From Casuarina equisetifolia (taxonomy: Eukaryota > Streptophyta > Magnoliopsida > Fagales > Casuarinaceae), in contig CM052357.1 in NCBI GenBank assembly GCA_028551475.1, forward strand, positions 22,672,451 through 22,736,450: 64,000 nucleotides of DNA. Direction: 5' to 3'. How positions within the stretch are numbered: position 1 is the stretch's first letter; each line of letters begins with the position of its first letter. This document shows, piece after piece, positions 34,758 through 47,319 of the stretch. The position numbers were made by a program, and so were the translations under genes. Under the pieces are notes generated by a model. It was not told the DNA's origin and did not search any database. It saw only the letters and a program-made list of their open reading frames with translations.

Positions 34758-36338
34758 ATGGCGGGTGGAAGGGTCTATAGCAGTTCTAGTAGTGGTGGTT
34801 CCAATTTAAATCTTTTGTTTCAGAATCAAAAGGCTTCTTGCGCTTCTGAGTCTCTTGATTCGCTTTTCCTTTCTGGGTCTTCCCCTTCTTTCCTTGGTAT
34901 ACTCTTTCTACCCCCTACTTGCTTTCCTTCTCTCTGCTTTCTATTGCTTGAAATCAACTTCTACTGGTGTGGTGTTATGTATGACTTGTGTTCTTCAATT
35001 TGATATATTTGCCCCTAATTTCGTTTTGAATGCATGCAAGGACTTCACTTTCTTCATGACTAATAGATACTCTCGAGAATTGCATTCCCTATGACCTCAA
35101 ATTTTCTGTCAAGTTTGATGTTGCTGGAGTATACTCTGCGTTAGTTTGGCTTCATCATCCTATCGCTAACTACTCGGTGTTGGTTAATTTGATTTTGATT
35201 TTGGTTTCGTTCTCATAGATGCGAACAACCAAATTGATTCTGAATGAAAGTAATTGAACTTCAAATACTTGTATCTATTTAGGAACCAGATTCAATGCTA
35301 TGTTTACCACTCAAAAGACTCTTTACAATTGGTCTGTCTTAGGGATTGAATAAAAGATGGTGTTTTGATTTCTCTAGCCCTTTTTATTGAAGTAGGATGC
35401 GGTTCCATTTCAGGTTCAAGATCTATGGTGAGCTTTGAAGATGTTCGTGGTGGAAACGGTTCTAGCAGGCCTTTTTTCCGCTCATATGATCACGAAGATA
35501 ATGGAGATGAGGACTGGGAAGACTATCTTCATCAACCCGAGAAGAAGAGGCGACTAACCGTGGACCAAGTCCAGTTTCTTGAGAAAAGCTTTGAGATGGA
35601 CAACAAGCTTGAACCTGAAAGGAAAACCCAGCTTGCAAAGGACCTTGGCTTGCAGCCCCGTCAGGTTGCCATTTGGTTTCAGAACCGCCGGGCGCGGTGG
35701 AAGACCAAACAGCTCGAGAAGGATTACGAGGTTTTGCGAGCTAGCTATGATAGCCTTAAGGCTGACTACGACAAACTCCTCAAGGAGAAGGATGAACTGA
35801 AAGAGGAGGTAAGAACTGTTTCTCCACAATCCACCACCTTTGTTATCGAATAGTTTTCTGATTTGGATACACATGAATGTTTTCGAGTTCTTCGCAGGTT
35901 GTTGTTCTGACGGACGAGCTGCACAACAGACAGAAAGAGAATGGAAGCTCTGAACTTTCTGATACCAAATTATCCCAGGAACCACTGCAAAAGCCGGTGG
36001 CTGAATCGGTTTCCGAGGGTGAAGTATCCAAAGTGTCAAACGCAGCTTGTAAGCAGGAAGAGATCAGTTCGGTGAAAAGTGATATATTCGATTCAGATAG
36101 CCCACATTACACAGATGGGGTTCATTCTTCACTGCTGGACGCCGGCGATTCTTCCCATGCTTTTGAACCTGAACAGTCGGATCTGTCCCAAGATGAGGAA
36201 GATAATTTGAGCAAGGGCCTCTTGCCTCTCTACATCTTTCCAAAGCTAGAAGATGTTGATTACTCCGACCCGCCTGAAAATTCATGTAATTTTGCATTCC
36301 CTGTTGATGATCATGCGTTTTGGTCCTGGTCTTACTGA
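34758..36338 (+). CDS. HD-Zip class I transcription factor, HAT5/ATHB1-like
   Basis: Three exons, 34758-34896, 35414-35808 and 35898-36338 (139 + 395 + 441 = 975 nt), encode 324 residues. The homeodomain spans about residues 90-145 ([19 protein letters not shown], then [20 protein letters not shown] and [18 protein letters not shown]). It is followed without gap by a leucine zipper (about 146-188, [19 protein letters not shown]...). The acidic C-terminal region ends in AFWSWSY, like the conserved aromatic end of ATHB1. The N-terminal [10 protein letters not shown] also resembles HAT5/ATHB1. Class I HD-Zip factors bind CAATNATTG as dimers and regulate leaf growth and abiotic stress responses. 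The second intron falls inside the zipper. A poly(A) signal AATAAA is at 36400-36405. The leader carries uORFs. Confidence 0.92.
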
Positions 36339-36405
36339 GTTTGTCTCTGGTTTAGAGTATGGCATGGAGGTAGATGTAACTTTATGTACGTAGTAAAGCA
36401 ATAAA

Positions 36406-39400
36406 TTCGAGCATGGTAAGCCCGACAAGCTGGGGTTATGTGTTTGTGCTGCCACAAGTAAAACGTTAGTCTTCTACCCCCTTTGTGATTTTGTTTGTGT
36501 CGGGGGCTTTTTAGTGTTCATCGAAAGTCTTTTATTGGTTTAGAATGTAACTAAATAATATTTTCTCTTCCAAAATGCTACATTTCCTTGATTTTGTCAA
36601 CTTGTGTGGAGAAGATTTTGAATTGAATTCATAAATTCCACTATAAGATGAGGATCTTCAATAGATGATTCAACTCGTTAGTTAAACAAATAGGATTTCT
36701 CGAATTTTAATCCTTAAAATTAACTTGTAAGGGAAAAACTAATTTTTTTCATACATAAATTAAATAATGTAAGATGCACATCATTTTCAACATTCTCTTT
36801 CACCCGTAACGTGAAAACATTACATATATTTGCTTACTCTTCATACATAAAAAAAATGGTTATCTTCTTCTGACTGACTTGAAAAATGAAAATAAGTTTT
36901 AGAGTTCACTTTTATATAATTTAAATAATGAGAGATGTAGACTATTTTCCACGATTTTGTTTGATAAAATTAAATGAATTTTTATTATTTTTTGTCATTT
37001 TTCTATTTGTCTAATAATGTTCAGCTGCATCTGGTTTATAGTGCAACAGCTGTGTGAGGGCAAGAGAGTTGACTTCTTTATTTTGGCAGGGTGTGATATC
37101 GCTGAATTAATTTATTGTGGAGATAATTGAAGCAATTTGTTTTGTGGGTGTCAACTTCATGGTGACTTGGCGAATCGGAGGGTGTTTTGTTCTTTTCTCA
37201 ACGTAGGATCCAGAGTTCTTTTTTTCTTACGGACACAAGTGATAAGATTTGAAACCACAGGGAGTTCAATGGTTTTTTAAACTTGGTTTCACACACAATA
37301 TTGTTATAGGATCCCCTAAACTTACAAGATCGATTATATTGAACTTTTCTTTGTCGTGAATACTAGATCATCTAATAAAAAATAGAGATTTAGTATAACA
37401 AGTGATATTTTAAGAGAACCAAAATTGTAATAAGCAAAAAAGTACCAAAATAATATTAAGTTTAAAAAACTTAATAATGAACTTCTGAATAGGATTAAGT
37501 TTCTTTGCTTGTAGATTATTGGGATCCCATAGAAAGTATTTTGTTAAGCTAAGAATGAGAAGGCATGTATTAATTTGGTATTGTCCTATATTTTTAATAT
37601 ATTAGCTTGTTGTACTTCTTATATATGAATACATTTAATTCATTTTGATCAAGTTTTAAAGAAGAATGTAAGTTTTCTAACCATAGTTAGATTCGCTTCT
37701 TCTTTGTTTTGAGCATAAACTAGACACTAACAACATTTAGAAGGGATTTGGATTCATAACACACATTACCAAGAGATTTAGTTCATGTGTTTCCAACAAA
37801 AATTGCAAATTGACTTCCCAAGCTCAGGTGGTTGTGGTGGAGGGGATGTAAGATCATGCAATATTTATCCATCAAATCTTTCATGCACGGAAGCTATGGT
37901 GATTTCAGCAATGACATAACAAGTATTTAGTAATGATAACAGATTTGAAAATGGATGTGACTGTGGTGGAAGTTCAAGTGAAACAGGAAGTTTTTGATAA
38001 TGGGCATGACGGTGGTCCTGGATATAACAGTTGTAAGATAAGGTGGCGGTGGTAAAAACATTTTTTTACGTATTACTAGATATTGTTTACTATGTCACCA
38101 AATTCTTATACAGCCTTTTTCAAATTCTGACTACAAATTGACAAACCCATATATTGAACACTTAGGAGTAGCAGAAAAGTAGAAAATGTAATAATTTCAC
38201 CTGATTACCAACTTGTATTGAAGCGATCAAATGTGGCATTGATATCATAATATATAATCGTATTAGCTATAACAAATTCATCGCAAATTGTGTAATATAA
38301 TTACAATTATATCTCACAAAATGTTATTTTCATAAACTTCGCTAATATATCATGAATAAGACAACCAATTTCTTTTTCATTACGCGTTGTTTTATCAGCT
38401 TATGGATTTAAACAATAAGCCGTAGCTAAAGTCCAAATTTCAGACGGATTAATCAAGTATAATGATGTACATCCCGCTTAATATCGTACGGGGAAGTATA
38501 TGTATATTGGCACGTCTTATTCATGAAAGAATATCATTTTTCTTGATAAAAATAGTGTTGGATCATAATTTGCACTTGATTGCTTTGCATACACGAAACA
38601 CTACTTTAATCGTTGAAGTTAAGAAGAAAGTTCATCCTTGTACGTATAAAAGAGACGATATGGTCAATCTTGATGAAAACACCGACAACTGTTATAATAC
38701 TCCTAACTCCGGCGTGCTATTTTGTCCAGTTTTGCAGAACGTCACCGTCGCTTGCTGGTTTAAATGACATGCCTGGAAGCTCACGGGGAGCGGACAAGCC
38801 GTGGCGGCCGAAACTTGGGGGAAGACGCCGACCACAGTCACCTAAAACAACGTGCGTTAAGGGTCCCTTTGAGCAGAACGATGAATCACGGCAAAGCAAA
38901 GCAAAGCAAAGCAAAGCAAAGCAAAGCAAAGCAAAGCCATGAATGGTGGTCCATGGTTATGGTGATGGTGATGCCCTCGCTTATCTGCTGAAGAACATTA
39001 CGTATCTGCAACTCCAGAGCAAGCTAGAAATAGTCAATTGGGTAACCTGCTTCTATAGGTCAACCATATGGATACTTACACATCATTGGCATGCAGGGTG
39101 TGAGCTCGGCAAGCTTAATCAAGATTTATAAATATAGACTTATTGAGAACCATCTCTCAACATGAGCAAACATTTAAAGGTTTGAACCTTTGACTAAATA
39201 TTGATGCTGTAAATTTATTAATTAACTTAATTTACTCGTGAATCAATTGAAATTAAAAAAGAAAAGATTTTAAAAGGAAAATAAACAAGAGAAAAAGTCA
39301 TTTCATATGTTATCTTAGAAGTAAAATCAATTTTTTTAGTTATCAAGTTAAAAAAGAAAAATTGTAGTTTGAGATTTTACCTATATTATCATAATCTCTT

Positions 39401-42400
39401 TTGGCCATTCAAATTTTTTTTGTAATCCCTATGATTGTTGATTGTGTGCTTATTATTAAAATTTGAATATGCATTTCATATTTTTAATGTATTAAAACAT
39501 TGTATTCCTTATGTATGAAGGAGTTTCCCATTTCATATAAATTTTTTTTAAAAGACATCAATAAATTTTTTAACATGATTTTAGAATACAAGTTTTCAAG
39601 TGAAATATCTTTATATCGTAAATTATATTCATTTGAGACATATTTTTCATACTAAGAATAAGGAGACATGCTGAATCTATATGTCTTACCTAATCAATAT
39701 ATTGAAATTTTATTTATTTTATGTATGAAGGTATCATCTCCCTTTCAAATTAATTTAAAAAGAAAAAATTAGTCTTTTAATGCTCACAAAAATTAACATA
39801 GACAAAAGAGTTGTACCAATAAAGTTACATAATAAAAATATTACTTATTTGGAAGCTAATTTAGCTCGTGGATTAAAAATTTTAGTTATAAAACAAAGCA
39901 TGTTCAACTATAGATTAAGTTTATTTAGAAAAGAAAAACCGTGCATTAATCAAAACGAAACCTTAGTACTTTTTATGAAAACATTAAAAAAAACAAAAGA
40001 AAAAAAGCCCATTTACTCATAACCAATCAAGAACTATGAGGTGTCCCCTGTTCCAAAGCACGATACGCTTTTCCAGATTTCCTGCCGACCATTACGAGGC
40101 CGGGATGACGGTGTTCAACAGAGTCCGACACGTGTGCGGCTGGATCTACCACACTGGTCGTAATATGCTCCTGGCGTCCCATCAAGCAGCGTCCACCAAA
40201 CAACCCTATGGAATCACAAACTTCCGACGGGCCCCACTACGTGGACGTTGAGCACAACGTGGCCTCAGATCGGAAAATCTCACTGGCTGATGGTCAGGTC
40301 AAAACATCAGGGGCCCCACCACGTGCAGACACATGTTTATATATTTATTTATTTATTTATTTATTTCAAATAAAGGTTTATTCTCTTGCAAGAGAGATAC
40401 AGATAAGCATTGAATGGAGGGATCTGCGGAAGTGGGACCCTTTGAAGCCTCGGAAGGTGACAGCACGCATCTGTCCATTGAAAAGATCAATCCAATGTCA
40501 CATACGAAGAGTTGCTTTCGGTGGGTCCACTGACAGGTGGCAGCCGGGGGTAATTTTATCATTGCTCGGACCTCGTTATTTTTTACTATGTTAGAAAGGA
40601 CACATGAAAACGATGGTTTAAATAGAAAGGTGTTTCTACGTAGAAATACTATAATGTCTGTCGATTAATTTCAGAGCCAGGAGAGTACATGAAATATGAT
40701 AAAGGTTGTAAGGGTGTTACCATTTTCAATCCTAAATCGTACATTAATGATTTTTTATGAGGTGTGATAGGACAAAATGAAGGTCAATTATCTATTAGTC
40801 TAGGAATTTGCGTCACTAGACATTTTTAATATAAAGATAGAACGCCTTATTTTAATATGTGGATATAAATTTTTGTGTGGTAATTTTTTTTTTTAAAGGG
40901 ACAAGAGTAGGTAATGGGCACCTCCCTTCATTCTACGTCCTTTTGTTTTAATAAATTAAGAATTTTATCTTTGATACTTTTTAAATGAAGAGGGAGAAGA
41001 TAGCTTTAATGTGAGGTCTGTAGTATTGAAACTAAGAGCAAAAGAATATTTTGTTTTGATTATAATATAATTATATATTGATAATATTAAAAAAAAATGG
41101 AAACTTGTGGCTTTTAGTACACGACTTTTAATCATAGTTGACTAAAGAGATTGCAATTTAGATAAGTCGTAATCATTTGCTAGAGATTGGGCCAAACGAA
41201 TAGTGGGATTTCCCCTATTCAAGAACTTTCGACTTCTGTCAAATCAATTTCGTGACTTTGATTTGCATCTCTAGATGAAGAAATTCCTTTGTGTATTTGC
41301 TCAAAGGGAGATGATTAAGTGAGAAATTAGTGTATTTTAATTTTAGTTTTAGGCATTCACTTAATTGTTGTTCTTAGGGTATCGATTCTGCTATCTTTCT
41401 TTACCCAAAGTCTATTTAATGCTTTGGTTGTGAACTTTCTTGCCTCTAAATTGGTGGTCGAGGGTGAATGCACTAGGTAAACTTTTGAGCTTACAGCTTT
41501 ATTCTAAAGTGCCTTTTTCATTTTTCTTTCTTTTTGCAAACTAAGCATGAGAAAGCAACTTCAAGATCCTTAATTGGGTTTCAGAATTTGCTTAGTTTAT
41601 CCCATAAGTGTTCTGAATCACCCAATATAATTAAAAGAAAAAAGAAAAAACTCACTTGATTTCTCAATGAGCAAACAAAAGTTCATAAGAGATTCATGTG
41701 TAAGTGTTTCTTTTTGATATTAAGCCAAAGCATGCTTAAAGATAAAGGTTATTAGCTCTACATTGTTAAGAATAATGTGCAGAGTATTCACATTGTTTAA
41801 ATCTTTTTTGGGATATGTATTTAAGATAAAACAACAGGTTATAAGAGAGAAAATGAGCTTTTTGACATATACAACTAGATATCAACATACTGTGTGAACT
41901 CAAACTTGCCTAAGCTTCTGGTTTCATCTCCAGGAGCCACCATTTTGGCAGAAGAATTTTGACAGCAGGCTTGGTGCCGAGTTCTTAGGCCGACTACTTC
42001 TGCCACCCCCTTTCAATGGGCTTTCTAGAATGAACTTCAACAGGAATGCATACACTCGATGGTATTCATGTTATGAGTATTCACACATCAAAATTTGATG
42101 CTCTTCTTCAAGTACAACACCATCTCTTGCTGTAGCAAAAAGGATAAAAATAGATTTGTTAGCTGTTAAGCCTCACACAAAAATAAAATAACTTTATAAA
42201 TCCTTTATAAAGAAATAAGTTTCTTCATTTATAATTTTAAAATTTAAATTGGATATAACTTGTTTTTTTTTTTTTATAATTTCTAGCATTAGCAATAAAT
42301 ACATGGAAGCCACATAGTTTTGTTACTCAATATTTACCTTAAATTCCCACCTCTTTTCTTGAAAATTTTCAGATTGCGTTTGCAATACTTAGGACTCGGC

Positions 42401-42421
42401 AATCATTTTCATTCATGTTAT
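36406..42421. other. Gene-poor interval between the HD-Zip and HPP genes
   Basis: About 6 kb of mostly AT-rich DNA with no gene I can support. It contains a GCAAA pentamer repeat at 38891-38935, a (TTTA)n run near 40342-40366, and two GC-rich patches (about 38740-38880 and 40040-40560). The 128-codon frame at 40208-40594 crosses the TTTA repeat and is not credible. The left end is the HD-Zip 3' flank. Confidence 0.5.
38891..38935. repeat. Pentanucleotide repeat, nine units of GCAAA
   Basis: Nine perfect GCAAA units in a row sit just after a GC-rich patch. It is a simple tandem repeat that may vary in length between individuals. Confidence 0.95.
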
Positions 42422-45400
42422 TCATCTATTAGCTGATGCAACAAGTTTTGTTTCCTGTGTTAGCACCCAGAAAGTGAAAGTACTTACGATCAAACAAAGA
42501 AGGATGCACCCAGCAGCTCCGGGGAACATAGTATACCAAAAATTCAGCTGGTGCAACTTGGCTCCGTCGATGAACAAAATAGGCAAGCTCGCAGCTACGA
42601 TTCCATAGAACAACTTGCATTTCAGTACCAGAAAGTGGGTTTCTTAGGAGGCCAGCAACATTGGGAAAGCACAAGGGTCAAAGACATGTTGGGGCATTAC
42701 CTGGTGGATGGGTGGCACCAGTGTAGATCATGAAAGCAATGGAAGCGGCCAGTGCAATGCTCCTGGCAATCCATCCTGGCCCAAACACAGAGAATGACAG
42801 AACACCAATGGCGGCACATCCAATTTGAGCCATGAACATGTTGTACTTCTGCATAATAAGAACAAGGAAAGTTCTTAGTGAAAATTCTTGTCAAGGAGAT
42901 GAACATAAGGGTTAAAAGGTAATACAGAAAATAGCGGCAAAATTGTTGACAAAACTCGCAGATGTTGAACAAGTTAGATCATATGAAGTTAGTCGGAAAA
43001 CATGTTTTTTTTTTTTTTTTACATGGATAAAGCCAAGTTAGAATTCAAGGAAAAATCAAAATAGGTGACACTAAAGAAAAAAAAGTTAGGGGAAAGAAAG
43101 AACAAAATAATTCATGCAGTTTGAGTCATATCTTGAATTATTGGGGTAACTGTCGATAAGAATTTTGTAAGAAGGAAACAACTATATCTTCTTTATTAAG
43201 TTTATCTATTTTGATTCTTAAATAGTATTTATAAAGTGGTAAGGATTCAAACCACCATCAACTATAACATATAACTAAATTGATGAAAGATATTATAGAA
43301 TCAGTTATAATATATGTAATTTTCTTGAGACTCCATTTAAATTGGATAACAAAGATCTCTAAAGTAGAATTTAATTCCCTCTAAAGTGGAGAATATATAG
43401 TTCATCATTCAGAAAGTGGAAATAGGGAGTCATAAAACGAGCAAAGCCATAAGAGGAATCCTACAGTAACGATCTTGATACATAAGACTCACAAACTGTC
43501 ATCCAAGTTCTAACTCTTAATCTTAAGCATCTTGAATAAAGCACCTTTCCTAGACCATCACAATCATCTGCAGAGTGACAAGAACAACAACTGGCCCCAG
43601 CACTTTCCTCTGCAAGCCTTTACCAATCAACCTGTTTGAGGTGAAGTCTTGCAATCTGTCTTCCTATGAACACTAATATCTTGTGCCAACACGAGAGTTT
43701 TACCACTGATAAAACCACTGATGTCTTGCCTTTAAATCAATAACCAAGGATTTCCATTCAAACAATTAAAGTTTTTCTTCCAAACAAAAGAATATGTTAG
43801 GATTGTTAAAAAAGTTTATTACTTCCTTAAACCAGTTTTGTGAGAAAGAATCTTATATTTTATTTTAGAGATGATTATCAAACTATTTTTAACACACCAA
43901 TTTGCAGCCAACATGGCTGCAGGTTTCTTTACAAGAGTAAAACATCCCTTTACATGTATAAGGAGCGTTGTCTTATAAATTTGAAATTTGATATTATGTT
44001 AGAAAAGGATCTAAAGGGTATGATTTCAAAATGTTTGTTTTCTAAGAGGGATCAACAAGTTTCAATCTCCAAACTACCTCCAGGCAATAGTAACAACGTG
44101 CACAAAGTTGTAAGTTAATGGAGTTGTTCCTTCTGTGCATTAGAAAATGACACCAACATAAAAGGAAAAGGCAAGTGATGATACAATGGCCAAAGGAATC
44201 CACCAAAAGGCAGGAGGACGCATTGAAAGAAAAGGAATCACTGAGCAATACCAAAAAGTTGAAGATGCTGTAGACTTAAACACTGGAAGATACGAGAATG
44301 TGGAAAGATACGAAGAGTGTTTAGTGGAAGACAAAGACCACTTTGGGTGAAAGCAAAACGAGCAGGTCAAATGTTCCACTTGCTGATGGTGGAGCTAAGA
44401 TGAGATACTGTCATCCATGGAAGGATTTGACGGGTTTGACAACATGTTAATGGCAAAAATAGATTAATTCAAAAGGGGAAGAACGTTTTGCGGTTGGCAT
44501 CGTGCTCTTATTTGAATTTTGCACCGTATCTTGGAAATAAAAGGTATATCGATGGAAAGCGTCAAAGGAGGAATCACGAAACCAGCCTTATAATTTTATT
44601 TTATTTTTAATATTTGGTGAATAATCAATCAATTTATCGAATCCCCCTCCACTTAGTATTTGACAATGTGTGGCTTTTTCATAAGATTTTCTTGAGAGTG
44701 CGCATGCTACAAGATTATCGTTGAACTTCTTACTCAATTATAGATATCCTTTAAATATAGTGTTTTCTCCTTTAAGTTAATTTAAAAGGAGAAATTTTTC
44801 CTTAACATAATATTTGAACTTAAGTTGTTGTTCATAAATTGTATATGATACTTTAAATAAAAAGTTTGATTAGAATTTAAATGTGTCTTATATTATTAAT
44901 ATTGTAGTCAAAATATATGAAAGTATTTTCATCATTTACACACTAGTTTTTAAAGACGACAAATGAGGGGGAAAATGCAGAGCTTGTGCAATCAAAATCA
45001 TGATAACTACTGCTGTCCTACTTCAAGCTTAAGAAGCCTTGACCACCCAAGAGGACTTGCACATTTTTATCCCATCCACAACAAATATTTTCGGGCCATA
45101 GGGGCCCCAAGAAGATCCAAAAAAAAAAGCAGGATTCTATACAGAGTTTATTTGGGCCGAACCATTGATGAGGGTCGGCTATTAAGTTTCAGTGTGGGCT
45201 AGAGATAACAGGAAGAAAGTGAGTACCCGGGCAGCAGGAGAGGACGGAGTAGCGAAGAGAACGGCACAAACAGCTCCCAGAGGTGCTATCGTCATGGAAA
45301 TCCCTTTTGGGGCCAAAACCTGATCCATCTTGCCCAATATCGCCATTGCTGCGAACGCCCCTGCAGAAAGAAACTCAACGCACTTAAAACCGCATTCTTT

Positions 45401-45876
45401 CTCATGTTTCACTGTAATCCCAGTATCATTAACATTGTTATGTGTGGTCCTATTAGCTGAACTTGACGTCTGACTACCCATTGGACTAAGTCATCGGTAA
45501 GCTACAGTAAATATGATCTTGGCATTTAGCAAATGTCAAACCTGCAGAAGGCCAGAGGACATCGCTGAGGGAAGGAGCTGCAGGCTGCTTCTGAGGTTTC
45601 CAATCATCCCAGAATGGTGTAGCTACGTTGGTAGATGCCACTATCCCATGTTGTATTCTTCTTCTCTCTTCCTTTGATCCGTTCTATGCTGCTTATACTC
45701 CCGCCACTGGCATGGTTGAAACCGATACATCTTTCAGGAGCAAGTACTTTGTTCTGAACGAGAACCCTCCTGAACAGCAATGACGTTGCCGGAGAAGATG
45801 GACTCGACGATATTGGATGTGTCAGGGAAGCATTCTGATGAATGTGGGAACAGGGAGACCTTAGTTGCATGCCCAT
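42422..45876 (-). CDS. HPP-family integral membrane protein, chloroplast (putative nitrite transporter)
   Basis: Confident exons on the minus strand are 45360-45227, 42848-42701, 42594-42488 and a short last exon 42454-42422. Upstream, an exon ending at 45542 holds the conserved TPFWDDWKP...SLSDVLWPSAG. Joined, the core reads GAFAAMAILGKMDQVLAPKG, TIAPLGAVCAVLFATPSSPA, KYNMFMAQIGCAAIGVLSFS, IALAASIAFMIYTGATHPPA and LHQLNFWYTMFPGAAGCILL, the HPP domain with its His-Pro-Pro motif and four to five membrane helices. Arabidopsis HPP proteins (At5g62720, At3g47980) sit in the chloroplast envelope and move nitrite. The transit-peptide frame starting at 45876 or 45870 is one base out of register with the conserved frame, so the N-terminus needs an unseen small intron or contains a frameshift. 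The intron between 45227 and 42848 is 2.4 kb. The last exon (ETKLVASANR) is a weak guess. Confidence 0.78.
42849..45226 (-). other. Long intron of the HPP gene
   Basis: This 2378-base intron, far longer than the others in the gene, is AT-rich. It contains no frame or repeat I recognise. Its borders GTACTC (rc of 45221-45226) and ATGCAG (rc of 42849-42854) are standard. Confidence 0.65.
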
Positions 45877-45880
45877 TTCT

Positions 45881-47300
45881 CAGATCCCCCGCCCTTCTCG
45901 CCGTCTCTGTTGCTGTCTGTCTCTATCTCTCTCTACCCTCCACTTGTTTCCGGTGGATACAACCTAATCTCGACCACAGGAAGTTCTGAACGTGATAGTT
46001 TGAAATCCCATGTGGTATCGAAGGTGGGCTTTTGGGGAGGTCGAAGGGGCAGTGGATAAAAGGGGCATTTTATGTATGGGTGTTGAAAGGCCCTTATATG
46101 TTAAATAATTCCTAGACTTTTCATTTTCTTTCTGCTGGGAAAAGAGTCCATGTGTTTAATATTAATAAAAGTTGTATATGATTTTAATCCTGTTCTTTTT
46201 TTTCTTCTTCTTTTAAATGAAGGAAAAACTATTTACTTTCAAGTCAATTTTTCAATTAATTGAACTCTTTATTAGAAATAATCTTAGGATGATGTGTAAA
46301 AAAAGAATTATGTTTTATTTGTATTCGTTCACGTTCTTCCCAAAATACAGTAAGTTTGTCAACGTAAAAAGAGTTAATTATAAAGTATAATTTGTCCTAA
46401 GTTAGTAACAATAATTCATGAAAGGTCTAAGTCTAATCCTTCGTTAGGAGGAGAAACGCAATAACTATAGCGTCACATCAAATGCTGTTCTTTACCTTTC
46501 CGACAAGCTTTTCTCGGTCCGTTGCAGGACCCCTAAAGCAAAAGGCAAGAAGGATTTTGCAAATGGCCCAAAAGGTACCCAAAAGCCACCGCTGATTAAA
46601 AATAAATAAATAAATAAAGAAGAAGAAGAAGAAGAAGAAGAAGAAGAAGAAGAAGAAGAAAAGCCACCGCTGCAACCCTTCAGTCCGTTAAGCAGTCTCT
46701 TACTCAATGCTTTCTTTAATCAAGCGTTCTTGGACACACAGAAAGGGAGCGTCAAATAGATGGACAAGATTCAGCAAGAGTCACCAAGCGATCACGAAAG
46801 GGCCAAGAAATCCGCTGCACTTAACTTGATAATCTTCGTTAAATCCTCCAGCTTATCAAAATATTTCCACGTATTTTGCTAGTAGAGTCCATCCCATATT
46901 GTTTGAATAATGACAATCTTCTCTAAATAGGCATAATGATGATGACTCACCATTTATTCATTGAATCAGTGAATATCTTTACCAATCCCACAATTCCTTT
47001 CATGTTCAAGTTTAAGAGCATTATTTCTCATTTGAAATCTACAAATCCCTCTAGGAATAAATGAGATCTGCATTAAATTTGTCGATTATATTTCTTATTA
47101 TAGAATTCTTGACTCATTATCATGAGTAACTGTTGTCACCCTTGCGTACGAGCTTTACAGTGCATGTGCGGGCATGGTGGTGCTCTCTTGCGTTCAGACA
47201 TACAAAAAGCCGAACCGCGGTATTGTAAAGGGTTTTTTTTTTTTTTTTTTTTAAACGCGTTTGAAAGCAAAAGTATGAAGCCAATTATTCAAGAAAACAA
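45881..47300. other. Upstream flank of the HPP gene
   Basis: It presumably includes the HPP promoter at the left. It also contains the (AAAT)n(GAA)n tract flanked by 14-base direct repeats at 46581-46672 and a long T run near 47231-47251. I find no gene. Confidence 0.5.
46581..46672. repeat. (AAAT)n(GAA)n tract flanked by 14-base direct repeats
   Basis: AAAAGCCACCGCTG occurs at 46581-46594 and again at 46659-46672. Between the copies lie only ATTAAAA, four AAAT units and about 15 AAG units. The flanking copies look like a target-site duplication around a retroposed A-rich tail; slippage is the alternative. Confidence 0.75.
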
Positions 47301-47319
47301 GAAGGAAGCAGTTCTCTAA

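Noticed and set aside
40208..40594. 128-codon plus-strand frame
   Set aside because: It runs through a TTTA repeat (LYIYLFIYLF) and has no homology signal; the region looks like promoter-type DNA.
45182..45481. 99-codon frame starting MGSQTSSSAN as the true HPP start
   Set aside because: Its first 50 codons are read-through of the intron; the acceptor at 45361-45363 and the conserved WPSAG exon upstream fit the family.
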